DNA from: Gnetum montanum
Lineage: Eukaryota; Streptophyta; Gnetopsida; Gnetales; Gnetaceae
Assembly (NCBI GenBank): GCA_015680685.1
Contig: MNCI01013742.1
Span: 303,527-367,526 of the forward strand
Length of the DNA stretch: 64,000 nucleotides
Reading direction: 5' to 3'
Numbering within the stretch: the first letter of the stretch is position 1; each line of letters starts with the position of its first letter. Under the pieces are notes generated by a model, which saw only the letters and a program-made list of their open reading frames with translations, did not search any database and was not told where the DNA came from. This document shows, in pieces, positions 11,595 to 24,100 of this stretch. The translations under genes were made by a program, and so were the position numbers.

Positions 11595-13055
11595 TATGTC
11601 AAAGGGAAATGTGTTGATGCAACTATTTTTAACTATATTTTCACTTTGAAAATGGAGGAGTTTTTGGTAAGTTTGGAGATGAAATAAGAGCCAAATATAA
11701 GCCAAAAAATGTAGAATTATAGCAACAACATGATAGGAGGTATGTTTTACAAATTGGAAGCAATTAGAGCATGTTGGATGAGTGTTTAGAGGATATTTCA
11801 ATGCCAAAATAGTACAATATCTAGATGTTTTTATAACTATTAAGATGATCAAATGTGCAATTGGCCTATGGTTAGGAAATTTAATCTAAGGTAAACCAAA
11901 AGAGGTGTAACTAGATCCTCTCTAATGCAAGCATATGCTGGAAAGCCCTTGCATATCCTCATCACAATGAGTCCATAGGCATCAAGGATGATAAATGGTT
12001 ATTAAGTTAAGATTCTTACTCATATGAGGAATTATCCTAGGATTATATGGACTATAAGCATAACTATCAATTGATCATGGTATGAGGTAGTGAGGTAAGA
12101 GTTGATGGAATGAATAAATGGTAGATGGAGAACAATGGGTAAGTAATCTAAATCCTAGTCACAAGAGATCATTGGTGAATTATGTGATTAACGAGATCTA
12201 TCACCAATCCATTTCAAGTCTAGACCAAGTTCATTCCAATCAGAGTGACCTCACAATAACATGTTGTACATCTTCTATCATCAAAAGTCTAAGAGAACCA
12301 CACTAGACAACCATCACTCCAAGAAAAGAAGTAGAAGGACCTTAGTGTGAGGGGTGCCTTTAGGCATGAATAAAATGTCTTTCTAGCCTCATAACTAATG
12401 CTTCAAGATCATAAAATTGTCTAAGGGGTGTTCCTTGAATTCTTGTTATTGTGTTATGTTTTTTCATAATAGAAGCCACACCATGTAGAGACATACTTCC
12501 TTTTATGGTCAACAATAGGAGTGATGGTATCAATAAGGACTTGTAGACTTAAGAAGGAAGTTGAGACTAAAGAATATCAAATCCTCTTGAGATCACATTT
12601 TTTTTCATCTATTTGGTCCTTTCTTAGTTTGTTGGGTAACAAGATCACATGTCACTTTTAGGTTTAGTGTGAAAGAACCTTCATGATTTAAGGAGGCATA
12701 TTCCAAATGGAATAGATGGAATGGGTGGATGTAATGAGCTCTCTCCATAATACCACAAGAAAACTGATATATTATTAGTAGATAACATAATCCAGTGACA
12801 AATTTTGGCCTATTATAAATCAATCAAAGTCTCTATAGCTACGTTTAAACCATTTCCAAATTTCTATAGCAGCAAACAAACAAAATTTGAGATTTCAAAT
12901 AGACTAATTTTTAAACAACAAGAAATAAAAGGAAAATAACAAAGAAAATGAAAAGATATAAACAAATCAATAAAATATTTAAGAGAACGTAAAACACATA
13001 AAGAATGTTATAAAATAAAAAGGTGAAAATTTGGTTGTTCTTGTTAAGATTTTAC
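11595..13055 (-). other. 3' non-coding region of element C
   Basis: No gene is visible. Blocks around 12320-12430 match the G 3' region at 1330-1480 (CTTTAGGCATG, ATGTCTTTC), which shows family identity. The low end joins the unresolved 3' LTR. Confidence 0.5.
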
Positions 13056-13059
13056 AGTA

Positions 13060-14300
13060 GATGGAGATCTCCCCATGACTAAGTTAGAAAGAGGAGATCT
13101 AGAAAATGGAGTAGGCCTATTCTTGAGCAAAGGTGTTAGTGTTGCCAGTTACTTGAGGTTCCATAAATGGCTTAAGTTGTTGTACATTGACTAACATATG
13201 TTTTTAAGGGTTGGTTGGGTGGTAAATTGTCATGGACCTAGAAGGAAAATTTGAATGAATAATATAAGGTACTTCTCATAATGTCTAAAACTTAGTTTGT
13301 TGCAGCACATGCATGGGATTCCAATAAAGAACCTTATCTCCAAGTTAGAATATAACTTTTCTTATCTATGCATCGTGACATTTTTTTTTGCATGTCTTAT
13401 ATAGTTCATTGATCATTAGGGCTATTTGTTGATTTTCATCTAGCACGTAAGTCTCATAAGACATCCTTTTGGGCTATATTAATGTCTAGGTCATGTTAAC
13501 AGGCAGTTGTGAGTATACAAAGTTTGACTTGGTTTGGAAGTTTAGGTAACTTTCCATACAGTAACTCATATGAAGAGTACTCTATAGAAAGTTTCCATGT
13601 TGAGCGATATGGTCAAAGAGCATCGTTAAGTTTGGTGTTCCAGTCTTTCCTATATTGACTAATGGTCAGCATTAAGATTCTTATGATCTCCCTATTGGTA
13701 ACCTCAACTTGACTGTTGACTTAGGGGTGATAGAGGATTGTGAGTTTATGTTGCATCACCAAGCATTACATTACCTTTTGAAAATTAAACCTTGTAAAAT
13801 GTATCCCATTAATTGGGATTAGTGTTATAAGCACACCAAACCTATTTACCACCTATTGTTGAATAAATCAAACTACAGTGATAAATGTATAATCAAATAC
13901 AATTGCAGCTTCAGCCCATTTAGTATAGTAGACAATTGCAACTATAAGGTAGGCCTTCCCATTCAACATTGGAGTGATGGATCCCATGAAGTCAATTTTC
14001 CAAAGGTTAAAAGAATCTAGTGATTAGATCCACTACTGGGATCCTTTCATTCTGGAAGTTATTCTTCCATTTTTTTGATATTTCTCACACAATCAAAAGA
14101 AATAATGAGCATCCTTGAAGATGGTTGGCTAAAAGTATCCTACCATGAGGATCTTTGTGGTTGTCCAACTTTCTACGTAATGACCCTACAAGGACCTTCA
14201 TGAGTGTCCTAAAGGATTTGCAACTAATCTTCATCAAGTACACACTATCATACTAGGCCATCGGCACAAACCTTGTGGAGGTTACCTTCAATTTCCATGT
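13060..14300 (-). pseudogene. Integrase region of element C
   Basis: On the minus strand the core reads WKIDFMGSITPMLNGKAYLI then YYTKWAEAAIV (about 13990-13900), the same block as G. The block corresponding to the G C-terminal region (AGDKVLYWNP-like) falls near 13300. Stops are frequent and the second catalytic Asp is changed (the DNG block reads NGIHF with Asp lost). It is a dead copy. Confidence 0.75.
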
Positions 14301-14329
14301 AATTCTTGACCTGGTAAAGAAACTATTGT

Positions 14330-15700
14330 TTCTTCTTATTATCCCATTCTACGAGGGTCTCCTGTGTGAGTAGATAGGAAAAGAACTCATCATACTAATT
14401 GGTAACCTTTGTTGCTTGAACTTCCCTGGGCCTAACAAAGAGAATTTGATCTAGAATTAGATAAGGATTCTTCATCCTCATTACTATCCCATCTTAACCA
14501 AGAAAAATAGTTAGCAACTACATTCTCAATCCCTTTCTTGTCCACAATGGTAAGATCAAATTCCTATAGAATCACCAACCACCATATGAAAAGGGAGCTA
14601 ACCACTAGCTTGTTCATGAGGAAGTGGATTACACTACGGTTGCTGTGCACAAAAATTGGATGTCCAAGCACATAGTGTCTAAATTTTTTCAAGGCATGCA
14701 CCACTTCCATAGGTTCTTTTTTAGTGATTTTATAGTTAAGTTATGCACTTGCAATGCTTCAACTTGCATAATGGATGTAATATGAATGTTTTTGACCATC
14801 CATTTGTGTAAGAACCACTTCCAAAGCATAGTAAGATGCATCTATCATTGTGTGAAATGATTTGGACCAATCTAGGGTGCATAAAATTGGATTTTCTACA
14901 AGCTTCTACTTTAAGTGTTGGAATGTTTGTTGACATTCCTTAGTCCATTTAAAGATTGCATCTTTCTTTGTAAGTGCCACCAATGGTTTGGCAATTCTAA
15001 AGAAATTCTGATTGAAGCACCTATAGTAACCAATATGGCCAAGGAATGATCTCACATATTTTACTATTTGAGGTTGTTCAGTTGTTCCTTGGATGACCCT
15101 TACTTTTTTAGGGCTCATCTCTATTCCTTTCCCTAAGATCATGTTTCCAATACAATGTCATCTTGGATCATCAAGTGGCTTTTCTACCAATTGAGCTATA
15201 GGTTTATCTACATACATTTGTTTAATACTTACTAAAGATGGTTCAATTCTTACTCAAAATTAGTACCATAGGTGAAGAAGTTATCCATGAAGACTTCACA
15301 CCACTACCAATCTACTATTGAAAGATACTCAATACTAGAAGTTGGAAAGTTAGAAGAGCATTACAAAGGCTGAAGGGCATCTTTTTATATGCAAAAGTCC
15401 TCCAAGAACTTATGAACATTATCTTTGGTTGGTCTTCTAATACAATTTGAGTTTGGTTATAGCCACTATATCTATCTAGAAAACTGTAGTAATGGTATCC
15501 TACAATTGCATTCAAAACTTGATCCATAAATAGAAACAAAAAATGATATTTGAATGTTACCATATTCAATAACTTAAATTCTATATAGATCCTCCACTGT
15601 TATTCTTTCATTGTCATAATAACAAGTGGGCTTACCCACTCACTTTTTTCCATAGACTAAATGAATCCTACTTTGAGAAAATTTTTAACTTCATCTTTGA
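14330..15700 (-). pseudogene. RT and RNase H of element C
   Basis: RT frames include SEWVSPLVIM, GYHYYSFLDRYSGYNQTQI, WRTFAYKKMPFSLCNALLTF and, after the catalytic site, KKVRVIQGTTEQPQIVKY with a FLGHIGYYRCF thumb block. The active site near 15285 reads FMDN where FMDD is required, so the second catalytic Asp is lost by a G-to-A change. The RNase H part (14870-14430) keeps KFRHYVLG-like and AGNFLW-like traces with many stops. The copy cannot polymerise. Confidence 0.8.
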
Positions 15701-16149
15701 CAACCTATTTTCACTTGGAATTCAACCTTGTATGTGGTTGTCTCTTTGGTTTGATGGTGGAGTTTGTATAGATCCAATGTTAGAATATTCATGAATATAA
15801 TCCAATTAATTCATTATATCACTAAGCAAAAGTTGTTGGTTGTTCGTTCATAACTTTTGGAAGTTTTCATTTTTGTTCTTTAGTAAGATTGGCATTGATA
15901 ATTATGAGCTTACCATTATCGAGAATGACATACTCCAAATTTTTTGGTAAAGACTTTAATTTAAGAAGTTCCTATTTAAAGTCTTCAAGGACTTCCAACT
16001 CTCCAATCTAGTTCAATGTTATGAAAGAATTGGTTTCAAATCTACTCCATTTCATTCATCTTATCAATATAAGCACTTTTGAGGAGCTCTACTCGTTCCA
16101 TGCACATTGTTAAATTAGAGTTATCATATGTTATCAGCCACTAGGTAAC

Positions 16150-16720
16150 TTCTTATTTTGTCGCTACTAAATATAGGCACCTTTGAATGTTGGATGTTTT
16201 AGCACACTTATTGCATGTTTTCATGGATGTGCTTTTCATGGCTCATATCTTTTGCCTACAATGACACCCTATGTCATTGTACATGATGTATGGAACATGC
16301 TTCCTCTTAACCTTTCCAAAGTGATTTTCCTTAAAAAATTTCAAGGAAATTTCTATGATCCTCATCTTCACATCAATTGCGCTAAGCCAAGTCCTTTCCA
16401 TGATAATACAAAATTCCCCCTTACAATTATCTACATGGATTATCAGGAAATTTTTTAGATAGGACCATCTACAGATTGTGGGTACAATATCACCCCACCA
16501 ATCCTAAGGATATAGTGATACATTAATTAGCTAGCTCTAATTTGATATTACATTTCATAAGTGGAGGTAGGTTCCAAGTTTTATACATTTCTTAAGAGAT
16601 TAAGTTTACCCCTGAACTTGAGTTAAGTAGACCTTTATATGGATCATTTCCTACAATCTATACATAAATTAGGAGACTTCCAAGATTAGATCTTTTTCTA
16701 TAAAAGTGTTCTTCCTTAAT
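16150..16720 (-). pseudogene. Aspartic protease remnant of element C
   Basis: On the minus strand SSGVNLIS then EMYKTWNLPPL is homologous to YSGFDVNLISEEMYKA in G. SLGLVGDIVPTI, SYLKNFLIIHV and ERTWLSAID follow in the same order. The active-site Asp is again absent. An open frame on the other strand at 16183-16458 is the mirror of this block and is not a gene. Confidence 0.6.
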
Positions 16721-16899
16721 CATATCTATAACTACATGAGTTAATATGATAGTATAACTATTTAGGAATTTTTAGTTTCAAGGAAGCTCATTGCTAGTTT
16801 CAACAGCATTGAAAGAAAAATTGATAATCACATATGTCTATGAGGGTTTTGTTGGACTTTTGGATCTAAAGAAAGGCCTTTTTTAAGGCTTATGCTCAA

Positions 16900-19192
16900 A
16901 ACCAATTAGATTTTTACCCAATTGTAAGTTTACAACCCTTGTTGCCTTTTTTTTCTAAGGTTGTGATGGAATTTCTCCTTACATATGTGGTGTAGGTGGC
17001 AAGGGAGTGGTATTGGGTGTTGTAGAGTGAGATGATGGATAATGATGAGGATAAGTGGAAAAAGTTTTAGTTCATGGAATAGGTATTATATGATATTCTA
17101 GGGGGTAATAGAAATAAGAAGGAAGTATGGCTTGCAGAGCCACAAGGAGATACAAGTTGTTGGACATAATAACCATATGAATCCAATTGATACTAGGATA
17201 CTGCTATCTTAGTAGTGACATTCCCCATGACTATGGGCTTTGTCATTACTGATAATGCTCTTGAGGTTGAGGTGGCACTCCACTTAGATAATACTATGGT
17301 GAATGTAACTGATGTCGATTATTACCATGTAGATAAGGCAATCTCTTAGTTTTCTTTGTTTTCAATTTTGGATTTACACCCTAGATTCTTGTAGATATGA
17401 CACTACAAGACATCATTCCTTGGGATGTTCATATTAGCATATGTCACATCCTTCTACATTTTTTTCAAAATTTGCAACCTCATCTACAGCTGTAGCCTTA
17501 CCTTTCTACTAATAATAGTCCTTCCCTATATCTTTTTTTCCTTCTTCTATACCTATCTCGGTTTCCCTGCTTCGTTTTCTCCTCCATAATTTTTAGAGCA
17601 GTTTGGAACTTCTCATCTAAAGAAGTCCCACATTTTTCTACCTTAGTTGATATTTGTATGGTATATTCTTGAATCAGCAAGGTTTTCCTTTATACTAGTT
17701 CATATAGTGATACTTCCTTCTTAGAATCACAAAAGTGCATCTTCCTTTTATGAATGAAGGGATCTTGTTATATTTTTCTGTACTTTTCCATTTTTTCAAT
17801 TATTCTTCTTCCCTGATCACTTGCTTGAAGGACCTTTGGATCTAATAAACCCTCATTTCTAAAAGTGTCCTTTGGGAATAAATTCCAAGAGTTTCTCTAG
17901 TTTTGTTTTGGAGCCCCTCTAGTATGTGGAGAAGCTATTCCCTTTGAGATAAACCATGGCATGGGCAATAATGAAAAAGAGAGTAATACCTACCCAAGGT
18001 TGCATCAAGGCATTTATGATTATCTTGCTTCCACCCTTAAATTTATTTCCTTAAATTGAACACTCATGAGTATGTTTGATACTTATAATTAAATAGCTCC
18101 AACATCGTACTCCATCTACAAATAGATTCCGATTCCAAGGATTGATACCAACTTTTAACTTATGTGATAAGTATCCTAGGTAATATTTTAAGTTTCTACA
18201 CATCAATCTTAAAATTCTACAAGGTGCAAACATCATGAAAGGCATGTAGATGATGTTGTGAATTAGCATTATATCCTCCTTCAAATTTAGGGATATTATT
18301 CATGTCAATTTGTTTAATTCTACAATATCTTTAATGCCTAGTAGGGATTTGAATTACTTTTGAATCATACTTCTTATAACTAGAATTGATTCATAATAGT
18401 CATTATATTCATGGTCATGTATCGATAATCCTCCTCTTCCTTTTGCAGTTAACTATGCTCTTTTTTCCCATCACTATGATAAGATTTTTGATCATCTCCA
18501 TCTCAATCTTGCTCATTCCTCCTTTAGTCTCAACCATGATCCTTCCTGTTAAAGTTTGATGAGAAGAAGAATGATGAAGGTTGATGGCTAGGAGAGTGAT
18601 GTCTACTAGTCCTTCTTCTATGACCCTTTGATTGTTCTTTTTCTTTTTATTCTAGGGAATAGTTTGGAGATTTTAGTTCAAGACCTTATTCATCCCTCAT
18701 CCTACTTATCCACCAAGATCAATTATAACCATTGGTGAAGTGTGTGTTCCTCACCAAAAGAAAGAGGATCTTAATATTCAGATTTCCCAATTAGAAATTC
18801 AAGGCCCTCATTTTATGACTACAAGCATAATGATATTGGAATATTTTTTCCCTTGGAGGCTTCATAACATGCCTTCATGCATTGATCTTTTCTAAGCTAG
18901 GCACCCATCGTTGACTGATAATCTTTGGAGATACAGTCTATCATAATTTATGCTTGATGATTTAAGCCCTAGGTTCATGAGATTTTCCATGAGCATTAAG
19001 GGAACAAAACAATCAAGAGGTAATAAAATGTTACCCTTCAAATCACTCAAATATAGCTATTCATCCTAATGGAAAATGAAATTGAAATCTAGATAATAGG
19101 TTACCAACTAAACATAGACCACTTTTAGCTATTGAGCTTTCTCACTAGTAGTTCTTTTGAATCTATCATTCTACTAGTTGGAACCATCGACA
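16900..19192 (-). pseudogene. gag of element C (3' part; its start lies at 62014-62043)
   Basis: The gag body is heavily broken. The segment 17680-17498 (KVEKCGTSLDEKFQTALKIM) matches the DSLDNRFQIVLKMVEES region of G gag. The first codons lie beyond the D insertion: the ATG at 62043 reads MTSSFRNDSAP and continues across AGTGG into 19192 as PLVDGSN, which confirms that D interrupts this gene. Confidence 0.65.
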
Positions 19193-19197
19193 AGTGG
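19193..19197. other. Target-site duplication of element D, left copy (AGTGG)
   Basis: AGTGG directly precedes the LTR start and recurs at 62009-62013 directly after the other LTR. This exact match defines D as one insertion of 42.8 kb including its nested contents. Confidence 0.93.
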
Positions 19198-20033
19198 TGA
19201 TGAATCATGATTTGTCAGGCTCCGATATCATACCCTTGATATCGGGTACACGATATCGCAGCCTTCGTAGCAATATCGGATACACGATATTGTGGTTCCT
19301 GTGTGAGCCTATAAATACAAAAATTGGGCACACAGGAGAGTCATAGGAAAAGTAGTGTTAGAGTAGTATCTTTTTGTTAGTTTTCAATTCCTCTCAACCC
19401 TTTCCCAAGTGCATGCCCACAGTGTGATGATTGTAATTATACGGAACCTTTATTCAAGTGTGACGTACTTGGACATGCACATGATCAGCAATAAAGATCA
19501 ATATTACTTCATCATTATAGCATTCACTTAGTTTAACTATTATTTATTGCTTTCTTACTTAATATCTCTTTACCTTCCTCTCCTATCCATGTTATTAAAT
19601 GCAGAATGAGTATTACTTAATCACGAGCATTTAAGTGTGACTACTTGGTATCCTAGTAGTGTACCTAGGACATGCGCTTGGTAATCCCAATAGTAGTACA
19701 CGAGGTCCAAGATGTGTATGGATGATTAAGGATGGATGCTCATCGCACTTAGGCTAGCTTAGATTCTCTTCTCCCTTTTCATTTTAGCTTAAAAAAAAGT
19801 TATTTTCCATTGTCCCTAGGACTAGCATAGTGATAGGAAACACATCATACATCTCACTCTGGACTAAACCATACGTGACAAAGCAAATGCTAGTCCAGGT
19901 GGGAAGACAACTAACTGCAATCAACGAGTAACTATCTAGATATCACAACTAGTCCATCTACAGAGTTCAACTAGATCATGCATGAATGCTCATATTTGTA
20001 TGGTTGAGTGTAGGGGTACCTAGCCACTCATCA
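19198..20033 (+). repeat. 5' LTR of element D
   Basis: An 836-bp LTR running from TGATGAATCATG to CACTCATCA. The U3 is about 112 bp and carries GATATCGGGTA/CGATATCG palindromic units (19225-19295), followed by TATAAATA at 19310-19317. It closely matches the 3' LTR at 61208. The 3' copy lacks a piece near GTGTACCTAGGACATGCGC. Confidence 0.95.
19310..19317 (+). promoter_or_regulatory. TATA box of the D 5' LTR
   Basis: TATAAATA lies 15 bp after the last GATAT palindrome half. The same box is at 61320-61327 in the 3' LTR. Confidence 0.7.
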
Positions 20034-20034
20034 T

Positions 20035-20055
20035 TGGCACCATTGCTAGGGACGG
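20035..20055 (+). other. Primer binding site of element D (tRNA-Asp type)
   Basis: TGGCACCATTGCTAGGGA follows the LTR end after one T. It matches the plant tRNA-Asp site TGGCGCCGTTGCCGGGGA apart from transitions (G/A, C/T), as in G and C. Confidence 0.82.
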
Positions 20056-20165
20056 TGTTAGTTATTTATATTAGTTACATCATACAATATGGTTGTAACA
20101 GAGTATTAACGATATATCTTTTAGAAAGAAGTAATTGCAAACAAGTCACACACAATTTCACACCA

Positions 20166-20289
20166 ATGTCTCTCTCACAAGACTATGATAATGCAACAAC
20201 CAATAAGGTAATTCATTGGAGAACCAACAAATTATACGATGATGAAGACGAAGTTTGAAGTACTCAATCTGATGCAGGGGTCTCCTATG
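20166..20289 (+). pseudogene. gag start of element D, cut by element A
   Basis: The ATG at 20166 opens MSLSQDYDNATTNKVIHW and an acidic YDDEDEV before a stop, at the same distance from the primer site as gag starts in G and C. Element A enters at 20290, and the gene resumes at 54395. Confidence 0.6.
20285..20289. other. Target-site duplication of element A, left copy (CTATG)
   Basis: CTATG precedes LTR A1 and recurs at 54390-54394 after LTR A2. It shows that A1 and A2 belong to one insertion in D gag. Confidence 0.92.
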
Positions 20290-21647
20290 TGTACCGTCCG
20301 AAATTTTCAGTCTCCGACTGGAAGGAAACAGAAACTTGGGGATCACCGGACATGCACAGAAGACCCTACCTTCGCTTGAGGGCAAGCTAGAATTAACGAA
20401 GGCAAAGTACCTTGAGTGGTCCACACGCGGATCAGGCAAGGATTTCCCCGAACGTACACCGAAGTGCTATATGCTGGGTTATATGTAAACAGCGTAACTG
20501 ATGTAAAATAGAGCGTAAACATACCAGAGCGTAAATAGCAAACATGCAACAATAAATGGAAAACTGTAATATATTTTAGGAAGAAAATGCAGCAATATTA
20601 TTGTAAAGTGAGAGTTACAATGCACCGGTCTAACGTAGTTGTGGCTTTCACATAAGGTGGACAAATAGCCCTGGTGGATGCAGGAATGACTGTGTGCTGG
20701 TTCAAACTACAGGCACAGCGTAGAGGCTGTATCCTCAGCATACATGGTTGAGGTCCAGCGTACAAGGTTCTCTGCTCTGGTTCTCAGCGTCTCTCTTTTT
20801 CTCTCTCGTTTACTCAAAATTGCCAACCTTGATCTAATGAAAAATTGGGGTTTTTATACAGGTTTAGACGTTAGACTCGGGTTGGATGACACATGGTGCG
20901 TTGACCGAGTGTGAAAGAATAAAATTTTACAAGTATACAACATGCTACATCTACTGAGCGTATACGTTGTATCTGGTGGGCATAGACTCTAGGCGTATAC
21001 ACTAGGCATGCAGGACGTATACGTTGGGCGTATACATTGGATGTACATGCTCAGCGTATAAACTCCAGGATGCATGATGTTGACACCTGATGTTTGCTCT
21101 GGCCATGTAAGTTGATGCTCTGTGTCAAGTCTTGCTCTGCAGTGCTGTTTCTATGCCATCTTCAGGGATCGCATGCCGGGCGTATACACCAATCGTACAG
21201 GCTGAGCGTACTTGTGAGGCGTGTATGCTGGGCGTGTACGCTGGACGTCTACGCTGGGCGTATACGCTGTGGATGTATACGTTGGGCGTATACACTGGGG
21301 ATGTGTACTTGAGCGTATACGCTGAACGTATACGCTGAGAATGTGAACTTGGACGTATACGCTGAGAATGTGAACTTGGGCATATACGCTGAGAATGTAT
21401 ACTTGGGCATATACGTTGAGAATATATACTTAGTGAAAACTAAGTATCTTAATCTCCAAAGTTGCCATGTTTGATACCAGATGTCGTCGTCATCGTCTAT
21501 GGGTCCCAGGGACCTACTTCTTGTTGAATTCAACTTCGCTTAAAGCTATCTGTGGGGCCCTCAAGCTTTTAGTCATGCTGAGGGATGTCATGACTTAGCC
21601 CGATTCTTGTTGGAGACGTACTAAGCTTGAAATTTTGTGGTGTTTCA
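20290..21647 (-). repeat. 3' LTR of element A (A1)
   Basis: A 1358-bp LTR. On the minus strand it starts TGAAACACCACAAAATTTC right after the polypurine tract and ends at TACA. The U3 (20940-21430) is packed with GCGTATACGC palindromes and variants. The TATAAAAA box is at 20851-20858 on the minus strand. It is very similar to A2 and less so to B1/B2. Confidence 0.93.
20940..21430. promoter_or_regulatory. GCGTATACGC palindrome cluster in the A1 U3
   Basis: Repeated units GCGTATACGCTG, GCGTCTACGC, GCGTGTACGC and decayed TGTATAC/GCATATAC forms lie upstream of the LTR TATA box. Many are spaced by GAGAATGTGAACTTGG. The perfect 10-bp palindrome and its position suggest binding sites for a dimeric protein; that is inference. 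Confidence 0.8.
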
Positions 21648-21660
21648 TTGGCCCCTCTTT
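21648..21660 (-). other. Polypurine tract of element A
   Basis: The minus strand reads AAAGAGGGGCCAA directly before the TGAAACACC LTR start. Element B has AAAGAGGGCCAA at the same place. Confidence 0.8.
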
Positions 21661-22650
21661 GTTGACACTTAGAGGAATCGACCCGAGAAGCATCGACAAA
21701 GAAGTGCAAAACACCACAAGCAACTCGATAGAGACTTCGTCTTTTGCCACCTGACTAGACATCATCGCACCATGTTCAGTAGCACATGGGATTTTGGGAC
21801 ATGGAATTTGTATTTGATAGGGAAAGGGAAACTGTGGGGATTTGGGAGGAATCAAGGTTGTGTATACGGGTCATGCTAATCCTTGTCAATAGCCATTGTT
21901 TAGCAGACTCGGAATCAAGACATGAGATGTGCATCCCTTGGTGGAACAAGACTCTTGGTTAATGTTCGAGAGGACTCTTTGGCAAAACCAAAGCCATGTG
22001 ATGATGTGTTGCATTCTTTGGAGGAACAGGACCCTTGTTTAGTGTTTAAGGGGGAACCTATTGGCGGTTTGCCAAAGCCATGCAACGGGATGTTTCTTGA
22101 TTGTTTTAGACATGGGCGTTTTCTTTCGAGGTAACTATCGTCCCGTCTTTTTTTTTAGAAGCTTTGTTTTGATCTTGTACTTATGCTCAAGTGCTATGTT
22201 ATGTGTTGCCACTGCTAAAAATGGTGCAATATGCAACGGTATGTTCGATGTTTCGGGCTGTACTGGATGTGTTCGGGATGTAACCAAGTATAAGGTGTTG
22301 AGGGATAGGCGGGATATGAAACGAGTGATGTACTAGTGAATGGTTTGATTAGTCTTGTCACGTGCGTTGTGAACAACATCTCACCTTGCTACTTATGACG
22401 AAGTGCATTCTCATATGAACACCTTTGAGTGTCATCTTGCAAACACAACTCCGAGAGAACAAGAAAACCATGAGTGAGTAAGCAAGCTTAGACTTAAATA
22501 GCTACTGATGAAACAAAGGCACCAAATGAGATTTCAGGCATGGTATATGGCTGGCAGCAATGTTGTTAGGATCGGCCGATGGCGAGTGATGCAGCGATTT
22601 TGATGAGGTTTGAATGCAGCCACTAATTGAGGAATCAGAGATGAAATTGC
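21661..22650 (-). other. 3' non-coding region of element A with an 80-bp duplication
   Basis: No gene is seen. Two imperfect tandem copies begin at 21931 and 22011 (GCATYC.TTGG.GGAACA ... CCAAAGCCATG). Element B has only one copy (near 35390), so the duplication arose in A or was lost in B. Short frames here are chance. Confidence 0.6.
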
Positions 22651-22654
22651 CAAT

Positions 22655-23030
22655 TTATAGTCTTAGTGGACTATCATGGGTTAGTTTTGTGTCATGACCC
22701 GTTGGACATTTCCCGTTTAGCGGCGTGGTGGACGGTGCATTGCTAGTTTCTAGTCTTAGCGGACCGTGAAGAGGTAAACTAGTTTATAGTCTTAGTGGAC
22801 TCTGGTGAATGCAACTGTGGCAATTTACTGTCGTACCAGACAGGTGCTAGTTTATTGTCATTGCAGACACTATGTTGTATCAGTTTATCGTCATGATGCC
22901 AGGACGAGCTGTGGTATCAGTTTTAAGTCATGATTCCAGGACTGTTCTATGGTATTAGTTTACCATCATGATTCCAGGATGAAGTGTGGTATCAGTTTAT
23001 AGTCATGATGCCAGGACTCGCATGTACCTA
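22655..23030. repeat. Mini-hairpin repeats in the A 3' region
   Basis: About ten imperfect units of the form AGTTTA + GTC + 6-9 bases + GAC, e.g. AGTCTTAGTGGACT, GTCATTGCAGAC, GTCATGATTCCAGGAC. The GTC/GAC arms can pair. The same series occurs in B at 36045-36420. Confidence 0.75.
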
Positions 23031-23079
23031 AGCTTGTACTCAAATATGGAACGGTTTTAAGAACAAGTGATTGGTCAGA

Positions 23080-24100
23080 TTTGCAAGCTCATTCCCTTCC
23101 ATATCAGCTAACTTGAATGCTCCGTTGTCATATGCTTTGGTGACCAAGTAGGGCCCTTCCCAGTTGGCTACAAATTTATCCAGGTGTTCCCGAACAGCTT
23201 TGAGTACAAGTTCACCTTCTTTGATAAGGCACTTATGAATGTCATGCCGATGGCATTGTCATTGTTGTTTTTGGTACCATTCAATTTGATCGAGTGCACG
23301 TATGCGTTCCTCCTCCACCAAGTCCAGGTCAATGATGCGCAGGTCATTGTTTTGCCCTTCGTCGAGGAGTCCAGAAAGTGTGATACTTAAAGATGGTACC
23401 TGCAATTCCAAAGGTAAAATAGTTTTTGAACCATAAATAAGACTATATGGTGTTTTACCTGTTGAAGTCCGATGTGTAGTACGATAGTCCCACAAAGCAT
23501 ATACCAGCTGTTCGTGCCATCTTCTCTTGTTGTGGGTAAGTATCTTTTTAAGTATTGTAATGATGGTTTTGTTTGTGGCCTCTACTTGCCCGTTACTCTG
23601 AGGGTAGTAAGGGGATGAAAATGAGTTTTTTATCCCCAGACATTCACAGAAGGTTTTGGTTTCGGCACTGCTAAATTGTGGCCTGTTGTCAGTGATGATG
23701 GTCATGGGGATGCCAAAACGGATCACGATGTTTTCAAGAATGAAGTTGCACACGTATTTAGATGTGGTCTTTCGAAGGGGAACAGCTTCTACCCACTTCA
23801 TGAAATACTATGCCCTGCAGAAGATGAGGGTGCTATTGGTCCGATAAGGTCCAACCCCCACTTTTGAAAGGACCATGTGATTTACGCTGTATGCAACTCA
23901 TTTGGTGGGACATGGATTAGATTACTATGTCTTTGATAGGTACTGCATGTTTTAGCCTTGGAAAGACAATCATACTCCATGTGTGGCCAATAATAGCCTA
24001 AACATATTATCTTTTTTGCCATTTCTTTTGGTGCTATATGTCCTCCGCATAGTCCATCATGTACTTGCTCAATGATGGTTTCGGCATCAGTGCTACTAAC
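23080..24100 (-). pseudogene. Integrase of element A
   Basis: The zinc-binding part reads GLCGGHIAPKEMAKKI and CLGYYWPHMEYDCL, with the last pair degraded to CSTYQRH. After a frame change near 23880 the core gives KWVEAVPLRKTTSKYV, ITDNRPQFSS (the usual DNG is DNR) and SNGQVEATNK with the catalytic Glu. A C-terminal block DYRTTHRTSTGKTPYSLIYG and LDQIEWYQKQQ follows. It is less degraded than the Athila-like copies but inactive. Confidence 0.87.

Noticed and set aside
21094-21338. Frames rich in RIR/AYTL/VYA across the A/B LTRs
   Set aside because: They are translations of GCGTATACGCTGG repeats, not proteins.
23656-23867. Plus-strand frames opposite integrase and RT in A and B
   Set aside because: Shadows of the conserved minus-strand pol; no domain of their own.
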